A stretch of 40,643 nt of DNA from Acidobacteriota bacterium. GTDB lineage: Bacteria > Acidobacteriota > Vicinamibacteria > Vicinamibacterales > UBA2999. Position 1 is the first letter of the stretch; the number at the start of each line of letters is the position of its first letter. The stretch spans positions 1-40,643 of the forward strand of contig JACPTI010000004.1 in assembly GCA_016192845.1 (NCBI GenBank), given 5' to 3'. A program made the translations under genes and the position numbers. This document shows, piece after piece, positions 8,365 through 15,460 of the stretch. Under the pieces are notes generated by a model. That model had not been told where the DNA came from. It made no database searches and saw only the letters and a program-made list of their open reading frames with translations.

Positions 8365-8438
8365 TCCACGGAACACCGAGACACTGAGGCACCGAGGCCA
8401 AATTCCAAAAATTTCCCCGGTGTCTCGGCGCCTCGGTG
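8365..8438. repeat. 8-bp inverted tandem arrays upstream of hisI
   Basis: Left arm, four octamers (8365-8396): tccacgga, acaccgag, acactgag, gcaccgag. Right arm on the opposite strand sense (8419-8438): tgtctcgg, cgcctcgg, tgg. The arms can pair into a hairpin around an AT-rich loop. The left arm matches the array at 29069-29100 (inverted) at 29 of 32 positions. It lies in the his leader transcript between the terminator and hisI. Confidence 0.75.
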
Positions 8439-8485
8439 GTACGTGGCCGAGATAAACGCATCAATGTTCCCCAGCTCCGTACAAC

Positions 8486-8515
8486 AAAAAACCCCGCCAC
8501 TCGTTCCCGGCGGGG
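8486..8515 (-). terminator. Intrinsic terminator in the his leader
   Basis: Read on the minus strand: stem CCCCGCC / GGCGGGG with a 10-nt loop, followed immediately by six U residues. It lies between the His-rich leader peptide stop (8555) and hisI (8340), the position of a classical attenuator terminator. An alternative antiterminator pairing was not resolved by eye. Confidence 0.8.
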
Positions 8516-8554
8516 CTGCCTGCGTTCTGCTGTCCTTGGTCTAGGGTCGGTCCT

Positions 8555-8629
8555 TCAGCGCGCGCAGTCCTCCCGGCCGGCCGGATGGCCGTGGTGGTGA
8601 GGCGCGTGATGGAGGAGGCTCGACATCAT
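8555..8629 (-). CDS. hisL: Histidine operon leader peptide (His-rich)
   Basis: A 24-codon frame beginning with tandem ATGs reads MMSSLLHHAPHHHGH then PAGREDCAR and stops at TGA 8557-8555. Six of residues 7-15 are histidine, an extreme density for a GC-rich genome. About 40 bp downstream comes an intrinsic terminator, then hisI. This is the layout of HisL attenuators of enterobacteria: ribosome stalling at His codons when charged tRNA-His is scarce would favour antitermination. The peptide itself has no similarity to proteobacterial HisL beyond the His run. Too short for automated gene calling. A weak AAGGG lies 13-17 nt before the start. Confidence 0.82.
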   Translation of the reverse strand: MMSSLLHHAPHHHGHPAGREDCAR

Positions 8630-8683
8630 CCAGCGGGTGCCCTTGCAGGCTACCAAAAACAGACGACCGCGCGCAACCCGCCG

Positions 8684-8690
8684 TATCATA
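8684..8690. promoter_or_regulatory. Overlapping divergent -10 boxes (his operon and propeller gene)
   Basis: The near-palindrome GTATCATA contains TATGAT on the minus strand (8690-8685), about 56 nt before the leader peptide start, and TATCAT on the plus strand (8684-8689), 14 nt before the ATG at 8704. Either would be an acceptable -10 element. No convincing -35 is seen for either. Confidence 0.45.
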
Positions 8691-8703
8691 GGCGCGCATT
8701 TCC

Positions 8704-9930
8704 ATGCACCACCTGCTCCTGGCATCGGTGGTACTTGCGCTCGCGGCCGGGGCGCGCCTTGCCGCGGAGGACTGGCCCCAGTTCCTGGGACCCCAGCGGG
8801 ACGGGGTCTATCGCGGGCCGGCGATCGCCGAGTCCTGGGATCCGCAGGGGCCGCGCGTCGTGTGGCGCAAACAGGTCGGCCAGGGGTTCAGCGGCCCCGT
8901 GGTCGTTCAGGGCCGCGTGATCCTGTTCCACCGCGTGGGCAACGAGGAAGTCGTCGAAGCGCTCGATGCGCGCACCGGGGCCACGCAGTGGCGGTACGCG
9001 TACCCGACGTCGTACCGGGACGATTTCGGCTTCGATGAAGGACCGCGCGCGGTGCCCGTTGTCGCAGGCGGGGTCGTCTACACGTTCGGCGCGGAAGGAC
9101 AGCTGCACGCGATCGACCTCGCGAAAGGGACCCGGATCTGGAGCGAGGACACGATGCGGCGCTTCAAGGTGCCCAAGGGGTTCTTCGGCGCCGCCGGATC
9201 GCCGCTCGTCGAGGACGGGCGCGTGCTCGCGAACATCGGCGGCACGACTGCCGGGGTCGTCGCCTTCGACGCAAAGAGCGGCAAGGTGCTCTGGACGGCC
9301 ACGAGCGATCAGGCGAGCTATTCGTCCGCCGTGGGCGCCACGATCGGCGGACGCCGGCTGGCGATCTTCCTCACCCGCGCCGGTCTGGTCGCGCTCGATC
9401 CTGCATCCGGGATGGTTCAGTTTCAGCGGCCCTGGCGGGCGCGCATGGCCGCATCGGTCAACGCTGCGACGCCGCTCGTGATCGGCGACCTCATTTTTGT
9501 CTCGGCCGAGTACGGGCCGGGCGCGGGTGTGCTCCGCGTCGCGGGATCCACGCTGTCGGAGCTCTGGACATCGAACGACGTCCTGACGAACCACTATGCG
9601 ACCACTGTCCACCATGCCGGGTATCTCTACGGATTCCATGGGCGCCAGGAGTTCGGCCAGAGTTTCCGGGCGGTGGAGCTGCGCACGGGCAAGGTGCGCT
9701 GGAGCGAGGAGCGCTTCCTCGCCGGGACGGTGACGCTCGCTGGAGATCGGCTGGTGGTCCTGCGCGAGCGTGGCGAGCTGGTGATCGCCCCGGCCTCGCC
9801 GGAGGGATTCAGGCCGCTCGCGCGGGCGCAGATTCTGTCCGGCGTCGTCCGCGCCTACCCGGCCCTCTCGGACGGGTTCCTGTTCGCGCGCAACGAGAAC
9901 ACCCTGATCTGCCTGGACCTGCGCCGGTGA
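8704..9930 (+). CDS. Secreted PQQ-like beta-propeller protein
   Basis: The 408-residue protein has a signal peptide (MHHLLLASVVLALAAGARLAA) and then repeated PQQ-propeller blades with the WxxD/G-type signatures: EALDARTGATQWRY, HAIDLAKGTRIWSE, VAFDAKSGKVLWTA, VALDPASGMVQF, RAVELRTGKVRWSE. The mature start EDWPQFLGPQRDGVY is typical of Acidobacteriota and Planctomycetota proteins annotated as PQQ-binding-like propellers. It is probably periplasmic; there are no quinoprotein dehydrogenase catalytic motifs, so a scaffold or binding role is more likely than an enzyme. It overlaps the next gene by four bases (GTGA), implying co-translation. Confidence 0.85.
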   Translation: MHHLLLASVVLALAAGARLAAEDWPQFLGPQRDGVYRGPAIAESWDPQGPRVVWRKQVGQGFSGPVVVQGRVILFHRVGNEEVVEALDARTGATQWRYAYPTSYRDDFGFDEGPRAVPVVAGGVVYTFGAEGQLHAIDLAKGTRIWSEDTMRRFKVPKGFFGAAGSPLVEDGRVLANIGGTTAGVVAFDAKSGKVLWTATSDQASYSSAVGATIGGRRLAIFLTRAGLVALDPASGMVQFQRPWRARMAASVNAATPLVIGDLIFVSAEYGPGAGVLRVAGSTLSELWTSNDVLTNHYATTVHHAGYLYGFHGRQEFGQSFRAVELRTGKVRWSEERFLAGTVTLAGDRLVVLRERGELVIAPASPEGFRPLARAQILSGVVRAYPALSDGFLFARNENTLICLDLRR

Positions 9931-10550
9931 CGCCGCTTCTGCTGGCCGCGCTCCTCATCTCGCCTCTGGCTGCAGCCGCAGCGATGCCGCTGCAGCGGCC
10001 GCAGGAGATCCTCGATCGCGCGGTGGCCCATTTCGAGGCGGGACGGATCGCCGAGTCCGTCGCCGATTTCGACCGCGTGGTGCAGCTCGACCCGGCGGCG
10101 GCTCCGTATCTGTGGCAGCGCGGCATCGCGCTGTACTACGCGGGCCGGTATGCCGACTGCCGCAAGCAGTTCGAGCTGCACCGCACGGTCAATCCCAACG
10201 ACGTCGAGAACGCCGCGTGGCACTTCCTGTGCGTCGCACGCGCCAAATCGCCGGCCAGGGCGCGCGCCGCGCTGCTGCCCGTCGGTCCGGACCCGCGCGT
10301 GCCGATGCGGCAGGTCTATGAGATGTTTCGCGGCGCGATGGCGCCCGAGGAGGTGTTACGGTCGGCGGGAACAGAGGGCGCCGCCCAGTTCTACGCGGAG
10401 CTCTACCTCGGTCTCTATTTCGACGCGATCGGCGACGGCCGGCGCGCCGCCGAGCACATCAGGGCTGCAGCGGCCGACCGGTACGCCGGCGCCGGCGGCT
10501 ACATGGGCATGGTCGCGCGGGTGCATCTAAGACTGCTGCAGCGACGCTGA
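9927..10550 (+). CDS. Exported TPR-repeat protein
   Basis: Start GTG overlaps the previous stop. Residues 1-20 form a signal peptide (TPLLLAALLISPLAAAAA). The rest is TPR-like: EILDRAVAHFEAGRIAESVADFDRVVQLDPAAAPYLWQRGIALYYAGRYADCRKQF spans two repeats, and YLGLYFDAIGDGRRAAEHIRAAA a third. Length 207 residues. TPR domains mediate protein contacts; the translational coupling to the propeller gene suggests the two act together in the periplasm, but no partner or process can be named. Confidence 0.75.
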   Translation: MTPLLLAALLISPLAAAAAMPLQRPQEILDRAVAHFEAGRIAESVADFDRVVQLDPAAAPYLWQRGIALYYAGRYADCRKQFELHRTVNPNDVENAAWHFLCVARAKSPARARAALLPVGPDPRVPMRQVYEMFRGAMAPEEVLRSAGTEGAAQFYAELYLGLYFDAIGDGRRAAEHIRAAAADRYAGAGGYMGMVARVHLRLLQRR

Positions 10551-10611
10551 ACCGGTCGCGAGATGGCGGTCGGTTTTTGATAGCATTTCGGCTCGTGAAC
10601 AGGAGAAGCCG

Positions 10612-11622
10612 ATGAGCCATCGAGTTCTCGTGTCAGCGGCTGTGCCGGCGCTGGTCATCGCGGCGTCGCTCGCGTCTGGACCTGTCACGGCGCAGGCTCC
10701 GGACGCGAAGCCCTTTACTCCGCCGCCCTCGACGTACAATCCGCCCCGCACCCCCTGGGGAGACCCGGATCTGATGGGCGTCTGGGACTACCAGTCGGTG
10801 ATCCGCATGGAGCGGCCGGACGACCTGGCCGGCAAGCCAAGGTTCGCGGACGAGGCCGAATACGAGGCCTGGGCCAGGGCCAACGCGCCCAACCGGGAAA
10901 ACGAAAAGGGCGTCGGCGCGTACAACGAGTTCTGGAACGACCGGAACTTCGTCACGAACGTCAACACATCGCTCATCCTCGATCCGCCCAACAGGCGATA
11001 TCCCCCGTTGACGCCCGCGGCGGACCAGCGCCGGAAGGAGATCATCGCCAAGGCGAACGAGGTCGCATCGTGGGAGGATTACCACGCGCTGGCGCGGTGC
11101 ATCGCTTCTCAGACGCCGAACGCGCCTCAGGCGTACAACAGCGGGACGTACATCATGCAGTCGCCGGGCTGGGTGGCGATCATTCGGGAACGACTGGACA
11201 CGCGCCTCATTCCGCTCGATGGGCGCCCGCACATCGGCCCGAACATCCGCCACTGGAATGGAGACCCGGTCGGCCGATGGGAGGGCAATACGCTGGTCGT
11301 CGAAACCACGAATTTCACCGACAAACAACGACTGGGTGGCATGTCCGGAGCGAGCGTGCCGGCAGGCATCCCATTCGGGCACTTTCACCTGATCGAGCAC
11401 TTCGTGCCGGTCAGCCCCGACCGGATCGAGTACTACGCCACCGTCATCGACCCCACGACGTGGACGAGACCCTGGACGTTCAATCTGCCGTGGGAGCGGG
11501 ATCACGACTACAAGATCTTCGAGTACGCGTGCCACGAGGGTAACCACGCGCTCGCGAACTCGCTCCGTGGTGACCGTGTGCAGGAGGCGGAGGCCGCAAG
11601 GACACGCGAGGCCGGGAAATGA
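10612..11622 (+). CDS. Secreted protein of uncharacterised family (GRWEGxTLVVET motif)
   Basis: A 336-residue protein with signal peptide (cleavage probably after VTAQA) and a good ribosome site (AGGAGAAGCCG-ATG). Diagnostic motifs: RTPWGDPDLMGVWD near residue 48 and GRWEGNTLVVETTNF near residue 225, followed by HLIEHFVPVSPDRIEYYATVIDPTTWTRPWT and a C-terminal YACHEGNHALAN. Proteins with these motifs occur in large paralogous sets in Acidobacteriota, usually annotated hypothetical; no function is known to me. It overlaps its paralogue downstream by four bases, so the pair is an operon. Confidence 0.75.
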   Translation: MSHRVLVSAAVPALVIAASLASGPVTAQAPDAKPFTPPPSTYNPPRTPWGDPDLMGVWDYQSVIRMERPDDLAGKPRFADEAEYEAWARANAPNRENEKGVGAYNEFWNDRNFVTNVNTSLILDPPNRRYPPLTPAADQRRKEIIAKANEVASWEDYHALARCIASQTPNAPQAYNSGTYIMQSPGWVAIIRERLDTRLIPLDGRPHIGPNIRHWNGDPVGRWEGNTLVVETTNFTDKQRLGGMSGASVPAGIPFGHFHLIEHFVPVSPDRIEYYATVIDPTTWTRPWTFNLPWERDHDYKIFEYACHEGNHALANSLRGDRVQEAEAARTREAGK

Positions 11623-12467
11623 CGAGACGCTCGATGACGGCAATCGCCGCCTGCGTGGCGGGGGCCATGGTGTGTTTCGCGGCGGTGCGGCCCGCGGCTC
11701 AGAGCCCGCCGCCGCAGAGTCAGATTCCCCGTACGCCGGACGGCAAACCCGACCTGAACGGGATCTGGCAGGCGATGAACACGGCGAACTACGATCTCGA
11801 GGATCACGGCGCGGGGCCGTCACCGGTCCTCGTTACCGGGGCGATCGGCGCCATCCTCCCGGGCGAGAGCGTGGTCGAGGGCGGGCGGATTCCCTATCGG
11901 CCCGAGGCATTGGCCCAGCGGAACGAGAACCGAAGGAACTCGGCGCCCGGGAAGCCCGGTCGGAATCTCGAGGCCGACCCCGAATTGAACTGTTTTCTCC
12001 CCGGAGTCCCGCGAGCTACGTATCTTCCGCACCCGTTTCAGATCTTCCAGAGCCCGAAGGTGATCTGGATCGTGTACCAGTACTCGTACGCACGGCGCGA
12101 GGTACCGCTCGACAATCCCACGGAAGCTCCGTACGAGTCGTGGATGGGCTGGTCGAACGGCCGCTGGGAAGGGGACACCCTGGTCGTGGATGTCACAGGA
12201 TTCAACGGCCAGACGTGGTTCGACCGGGCGGGAAACTACCACAGCGACGCGCTGCACGTGATCGAGCGCTATACGCCGATCAGCGCGTACCACCTGCTGT
12301 ACGAAGCCATGATCGAGGACCCGAAGGTGTTTACGCGGCCCTGGAAGATCTCCATGCCGCTCTATCGGCGCATCGACCGGAACGTGCGGCTCCTGGAATT
12401 CAAGTGTCCGGAGCTCGTCGAAGAGTTGCATCTGGGGGAGTACCGCAAGGTCACCCCGTCCAAATAA
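11619..12467 (+). CDS. Secreted protein, same family as the preceding gene
   Basis: A 282-residue paralogue with signal peptide (MTRRSMTAIAACVAGAMVCFAAVRP), the motif RTPDGKPDLNGIWQA near residue 38 and GRWEGDTLVVDVTGFNGQTWFD near residue 182, then HVIERYTPISAYHLLYEAMIEDPKVFTRPWK, aligned with the equivalent block of the upstream gene. The C-terminus LLEFKCPELVEEL corresponds to the EYACHEGNH region of the partner. ATG 11619 overlaps the upstream stop. Ends in TAA. Function unknown. Confidence 0.75.
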   Translation: MTRRSMTAIAACVAGAMVCFAAVRPAAQSPPPQSQIPRTPDGKPDLNGIWQAMNTANYDLEDHGAGPSPVLVTGAIGAILPGESVVEGGRIPYRPEALAQRNENRRNSAPGKPGRNLEADPELNCFLPGVPRATYLPHPFQIFQSPKVIWIVYQYSYARREVPLDNPTEAPYESWMGWSNGRWEGDTLVVDVTGFNGQTWFDRAGNYHSDALHVIERYTPISAYHLLYEAMIEDPKVFTRPWKISMPLYRRIDRNVRLLEFKCPELVEELHLGEYRKVTPSK

Positions 12468-12480
12468 GCCGGGAACCTCA

Positions 12481-12823
12481 CGACCACGCGGGAAGGGCTT
12501 CGAGCGCTATTACCAGCGGTACAACCCCAACCCCAGTCCCAACCCCAACCTGGCGAGCATGGCGGGCGGCCCCAGCGCCGGAGTTCATCCTCCATTTCCA
12601 CTTCGTCGAACAGGCTCCACTGCGCCTCAGGGGCATAACGGACGAGCACATCGATGTCGCTCGTGGGACTGAACTCCGAGGGCTGCAGGACGGACCCGAA
12701 GAGTGAAAACTCCGTGATCCGCCATTTGCGGCAAAACGCCTCGATTCGCTTGCGGTCCAGGGTCACCGGCAATTCCACGTCGGTCGGCTCTTTCACAAAC
12801 TTCTTATCGCCTAGAGCACTCAA
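12481..12823 (-). pseudogene. MNT-type nucleotidyltransferase, C-terminus destroyed by a hexamer array
   Basis: Reading from 12823 (TTG; a later GTG is possible) the protein shows VTLDRKRIEAFCRKWRITEFSLFGSVLQPSEFSPTSDIDVLVRYAP with the catalytic GS-x(n)-DxD motif of minimal nucleotidyltransferases, then FDEVEMEDELRRWGRPP. Normally the next residues would read GRxVDLV and a few helices; here the frame runs into a TTGGGG-type hexamer array (12521-12552), giving WGWDWGWG, and family similarity is lost. The remaining open frame overlaps the antisense secreted-protein gene. Such proteins act as the antitoxin half of MNT-HEPN modules; no HEPN gene is adjacent. Confidence 0.65.
12521..12552. repeat. 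6-bp tandem array (AACCCC type)
   Basis: About five imperfect units: aacccc, aacccc, agtccc, aacccc, aacctg. It sits inside the nucleotidyltransferase frame. The only 6-bp-period array noticed in the window. Confidence 0.7.
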
Positions 12824-12837
12824 TTAGCACCTATCGC

Positions 12838-12920
12838 GCACCAGTTGTACCCGACAATTGTCTACCAACTTTGACCTCTGCTACGTACGAATCGTACGAT
12901 CACCGTTCATGAACGCGGTC
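12838..12920. promoter_or_regulatory. Palindrome-rich non-coding stretch
   Basis: The 230-bp gap between the nucleotidyltransferase remnant and the HTH-TOBE gene has no gene. It contains small perfect dyads: ACAATTGT, TACGAaTCGTA with overlapping ATCGTACGAT, and TTCATGAA. They may be operators; no regulator can be assigned. At its right end (about 13000-13035) is a degenerate 8-bp-period stretch (cttggtga, tcttcgtg, tcctttgt). Confidence 0.3.
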
Positions 12921-13055
12921 AAACGATGGGAGAATAGCGAGGCCCGCGGGATGCACCAACATAGATCGTTCCGGTAGCTGCTTCGTGTATGGCTCAGGCT
13001 TCCTTGGTGATCTTCGTGTCCTTTGTGGCCGGCTCGTCTTCGTGCTCTTCGGGGC

Positions 13056-13478
13056 TCACGCCGGCTCGCGCGCGATCATCACTTCGGTCGCCTTGACGAC
13101 GGCCAGCGCCGCCTGCCCGCGTTTCAGCTTCAGCTCCTCGGCGGCGTCGCGCGTGATGACGGCCGTCAGCCGCTGGTCACCGATCCGCAGGCGCACCTGT
13201 GCGAGCAGCCCTTCGACGCGGACCTCGTCGACGATGCCCCGCAGCTGGTTCCGGCCGCTGAGGGCCACGAGCACGCCGGGCGCCCGAGCGGGCCGGCGCC
13301 GCAGCGAGGGAAGGCGCCCCTGCGCCGCCAGGAGGCGCTCGATTTCCGAGTCGGCGATGCGGTGGTGGCCGCCGCTCGTCCGCACCGAACGCACGGCCCC
13401 CTTGTAGATCCACTGCTTGAAGGTGGAGTAGCTGACGCCGAGCCGTTCGGCGGCGGCGCGGACAGTGATGAGGGCCAT
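13056..13478 (-). CDS. HTH plus TOBE (Mop) domain regulator, probably molybdate-responsive
   Basis: The N-terminal 55 residues are an excisionase/MerR-like helix-turn-helix (TVRAAAERLGVSYSTFKQWIYKGAVRSVRTSGGHHRI). Residues 70-135 form one TOBE/Mop module: LSGRNQLRGIVDEVRVEGLLAQVRLRIGDQRLTAVITRDAAEELKLKRGQAALAVVKATEVMI. TOBE modules bind molybdate or tungstate. The combination differs from classic ModE (LysR-type HTH plus two Mop modules). Its place beside modABC supports a role as molybdate sensor repressing or activating that operon; this is inference. It starts directly after the stop of the upstream molybdopterin-domain gene (zero spacing). Confidence 0.78.
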   Translation of the reverse strand: MALITVRAAAERLGVSYSTFKQWIYKGAVRSVRTSGGHHRIADSEIERLLAAQGRLPSLRRRPARAPGVLVALSGRNQLRGIVDEVRVEGLLAQVRLRIGDQRLTAVITRDAAEELKLKRGQAALAVVKATEVMIAREPA

Positions 13479-13973
13479 CTACGGTGCGGGTGCCGCGTGG
13501 AGTTCGAGCGCCACGAGCCCGCGGACCCATCGCGCGTGGCGCTTGTCGCCGGCAGCAATGATTCGCAGCGGACCGTCACGGGAAGGCAGCGGTGCGCCAT
13601 CCTGACGGTCGGCGATGATGATTTCCTGCACCGCAAAATCGGGGTCGATCTCGGGCAGGGCGAATACGACCCGGTACCCGTCACTCGCGCGCGCGAGCAG
13701 ATAACCGGCGAGCCTCTCGCCGCGCATCGTCTGACCGAAGGTGACGCCGGCGCGCGCAAGGACGTCCGCCAGCCTGATCCCCTCGAAACGCACCGGGCGC
13801 CCGCCGTCGGTCGTCTCGATCGTCCGGCGGGGAAGTGGCGCCAGCTCGGCTTGACCGACCTCGATCGTGCGGCCTTCCGCCCGCACGTGCAGCACCGCGG
13901 GCGCGGGCGTCTGCGCGGCCGCATTCGCGGAAACGACGAGCAGAACCGTAAAGAGTAGAAAATCGCGTCTCAT
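13479..13973 (-). CDS. Exported molybdopterin-binding-domain protein (sulfite-oxidase-like fold)
   Basis: Starting at ATG 13973 the protein is 164 residues with a signal peptide (MRRDFLLFTVLLVVSANAAAQT). The body resembles the molybdopterin-oxidoreductase domain in short form: VRFEGIRLADVLARAGV, GYRVVFALPEIDPDF, PLRIIAAGDKRHARWVRGLVALEL. The conserved cysteine ligand of true sulfite oxidases is not evident, so it may bind cofactor non-catalytically. It is encoded with the HTH-TOBE regulator and divergent from modABC, 23 bp apart, consistent with a molybdenum-related function. Confidence 0.65.
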   Translation of the reverse strand: MRRDFLLFTVLLVVSANAAAQTPAPAVLHVRAEGRTIEVGQAELAPLPRRTIETTDGGRPVRFEGIRLADVLARAGVTFGQTMRGERLAGYLLARASDGYRVVFALPEIDPDFAVQEIIIADRQDGAPLPSRDGPLRIIAAGDKRHARWVRGLVALELHAAPAP

Positions 13974-13985
13974 ATCGGACAGAAT

Positions 13986-13991
13986 CATACT
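13986..13991 (+). promoter_or_regulatory. -10-like box close to modA start
   Basis: CATACT ends 5 nt before the GTG start of modA, so the transcript could begin at or next to the start codon. The whole divergent spacer is 23 bp, leaving room for one operator at most. Confidence 0.35.
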
Positions 13992-13996
13992 AAATT

Positions 13997-14791
13997 GTGA
14001 CTACGGTGCCCAGATTCCTGATCCTGGTGCTTGCCGGCGCGCTCGCGGCTTCGGCTTCGGCGGCGGGCCAAGCGGGCGGCGACACACGCCGCGCCGTCCG
14101 CGTCGCCGCGGCCGCCGACCTGAAATTCGCCCTCGACGAGGCGATCGCACGGCTTGCCCGCCGGCAGCCGGCGCTCCGCGTGGAGCCGACGTACGGCTCG
14201 TCCGGCAGCATGCACGCGCAACTGCGGCAGCAGGCGCCGTACGACGTCTATCTGTCGGCCGATGTCGACTATCCGCGCGACCTCGTCTCGCGAGGCGTCG
14301 GGTCGGCGCGCGACCTGTTCACCTACGCGGCCGGTCGCCTCGTGATCTGGGTGCCGGCAGGATCGACGCTGCCGGTGGAGCGCGACGGCCTGCGTGCGCT
14401 CGACCGCGCCGGGCGCATCGCCATCGCCAATCCCCGCCACGCGCCGTACGGCCGGGCGGCCGAGGCGGCGCTGCGCCGCGCGGGGATCTGGGATCGGGTG
14501 AGCCGCCGCCTCGTGCTCGGCGAGAACGTCGCGCAGGCCGCGCAGTTCGTGCAGAGCGGCGCCGCCGACGCGGCGATCATCGCGAAGTCGCTCGTCGCCG
14601 CGCCCGCCCTGCGCGGCAGCGGCCGCGTCTGGGACGTTCCGGGCTCGATGCATCCGCCGCTCGTTCAGGGCGGGCTGATCCTTCCGTGGGCCGCATCGCG
14701 CGGCGCCGCGGAACAGCTCCGCGACTTTCTCCTGAGCAACGAAGGGCGGGCGCTCCTCCAGGCGCACGGGTTCGGCCTGCCTCCGAAATAG
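13997..14791 (+). CDS. modA: ModA, molybdate ABC transporter substrate-binding protein
   Basis: Periplasmic binding protein of 264 residues starting at GTG 13997. Signal peptide about residues 1-25 (LILVLAGALAASASAAG), then VRVAAAADLKFALDEAIARL, YGSSGSMHAQLRQQAPYDVYLSADVDYPRDL, and ALDRAGRIAIANPRHAPYGRAAEAAL, which contain the serine, valine and tyrosine positions that hold the oxyanion in ModA. RLVLGENVAQAAQFVQSGAADAAIIAKS is the other lobe. It delivers molybdate (or tungstate) to ModB. First gene of modABC; six bp separate it from modB. Confidence 0.93.
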   Translation: MTTVPRFLILVLAGALAASASAAGQAGGDTRRAVRVAAAADLKFALDEAIARLARRQPALRVEPTYGSSGSMHAQLRQQAPYDVYLSADVDYPRDLVSRGVGSARDLFTYAAGRLVIWVPAGSTLPVERDGLRALDRAGRIAIANPRHAPYGRAAEAALRRAGIWDRVSRRLVLGENVAQAAQFVQSGAADAAIIAKSLVAAPALRGSGRVWDVPGSMHPPLVQGGLILPWAASRGAAEQLRDFLLSNEGRALLQAHGFGLPPK

Positions 14792-14797
14792 CCGCTC

Positions 14798-15460
14798 ATG
14801 GACTGGGTCGCGATCGGTCTCACGGTGAAGCTGGCGGCGCTGACGACGCTCGTCCTCGCGATCGTCGGGCTCCCCCTGGCCTACTGGCTCGCAACGACGC
14901 GGCGCCGGTGGCGGGCCGTCGTCGACGCGGCCGTCGCGGTGCCGCTGCTGCTGCCGCCGACCGTGCTCGGCTTCTACGTTCTGATGTCGACGGGACCGAA
15001 CACCGCTGTCGGACGGCTGTACGAACGCCTGTTCGACGCGACACTGCCGTTCTCGTTCACCGGCATCCTGCTCGCGTCCGTGCTGTACAACCTTCCCTTC
15101 GCCGTCCGCCCGTTTGCCTCCGGGTTTGCGTCGGTCGACCGCCGTCTGATCGAGGCCGCGCGCTGCCTGGGCGCGTCGGGACCACGCACGTTTCTCACCG
15201 TGGTGTTGCCGCTCTCGTGGCCTGCGGTCCTCGCCGGGCTCGTGCTGGCATTCGCGCACACGGTCGGCGAGTTCGGGGTCGTCCTCATGGTGGGCGGCAA
15301 CATCCCGGGCGTCACCCGGACGATCGCGCTCGCAATCTATGACGACGTGCAGGCGCTCGACTATGCGCCGGCCAACGAGGCGTCCGCGCTGCTGGTGGTG
15401 TTCGCGGTGGCGGTCCTCGGGGTGACGTACTCGCTGCAGCGGCGCGCGCTTCCGCTATGA
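14798..15460 (+). CDS. modB: ModB, molybdate ABC transporter permease
   Basis: Inner-membrane permease of 220 residues with about five to six hydrophobic helices (LTVKLAALTTLVLAIVGLPLAYWL; VDAAVAVPLLLPPTVLGFYVL; FTGILLASVLYNLPFAV; FLTVVLPLSWPAVLAGLVLAF; ALLVVFAVAVLGVTYSL). The coupling-helix EAA loop reads IEAARCLGASGPRTFLTVVLPLS, and FAHTVGEFGVVLMVGGNIPG is the ModB signature. Overlaps modC by four bases. Confidence 0.93.
   Translation: MDWVAIGLTVKLAALTTLVLAIVGLPLAYWLATTRRRWRAVVDAAVAVPLLLPPTVLGFYVLMSTGPNTAVGRLYERLFDATLPFSFTGILLASVLYNLPFAVRPFASGFASVDRRLIEAARCLGASGPRTFLTVVLPLSWPAVLAGLVLAFAHTVGEFGVVLMVGGNIPGVTRTIALAIYDDVQALDYAPANEASALLVVFAVAVLGVTYSLQRRALPL

Noticed and set aside
13867..15342. 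491-codon plus-strand frame over modA and modB
   Set aside because: Arg/Ala/Pro-rich shadow of the real modA and modB frames; no family motifs.
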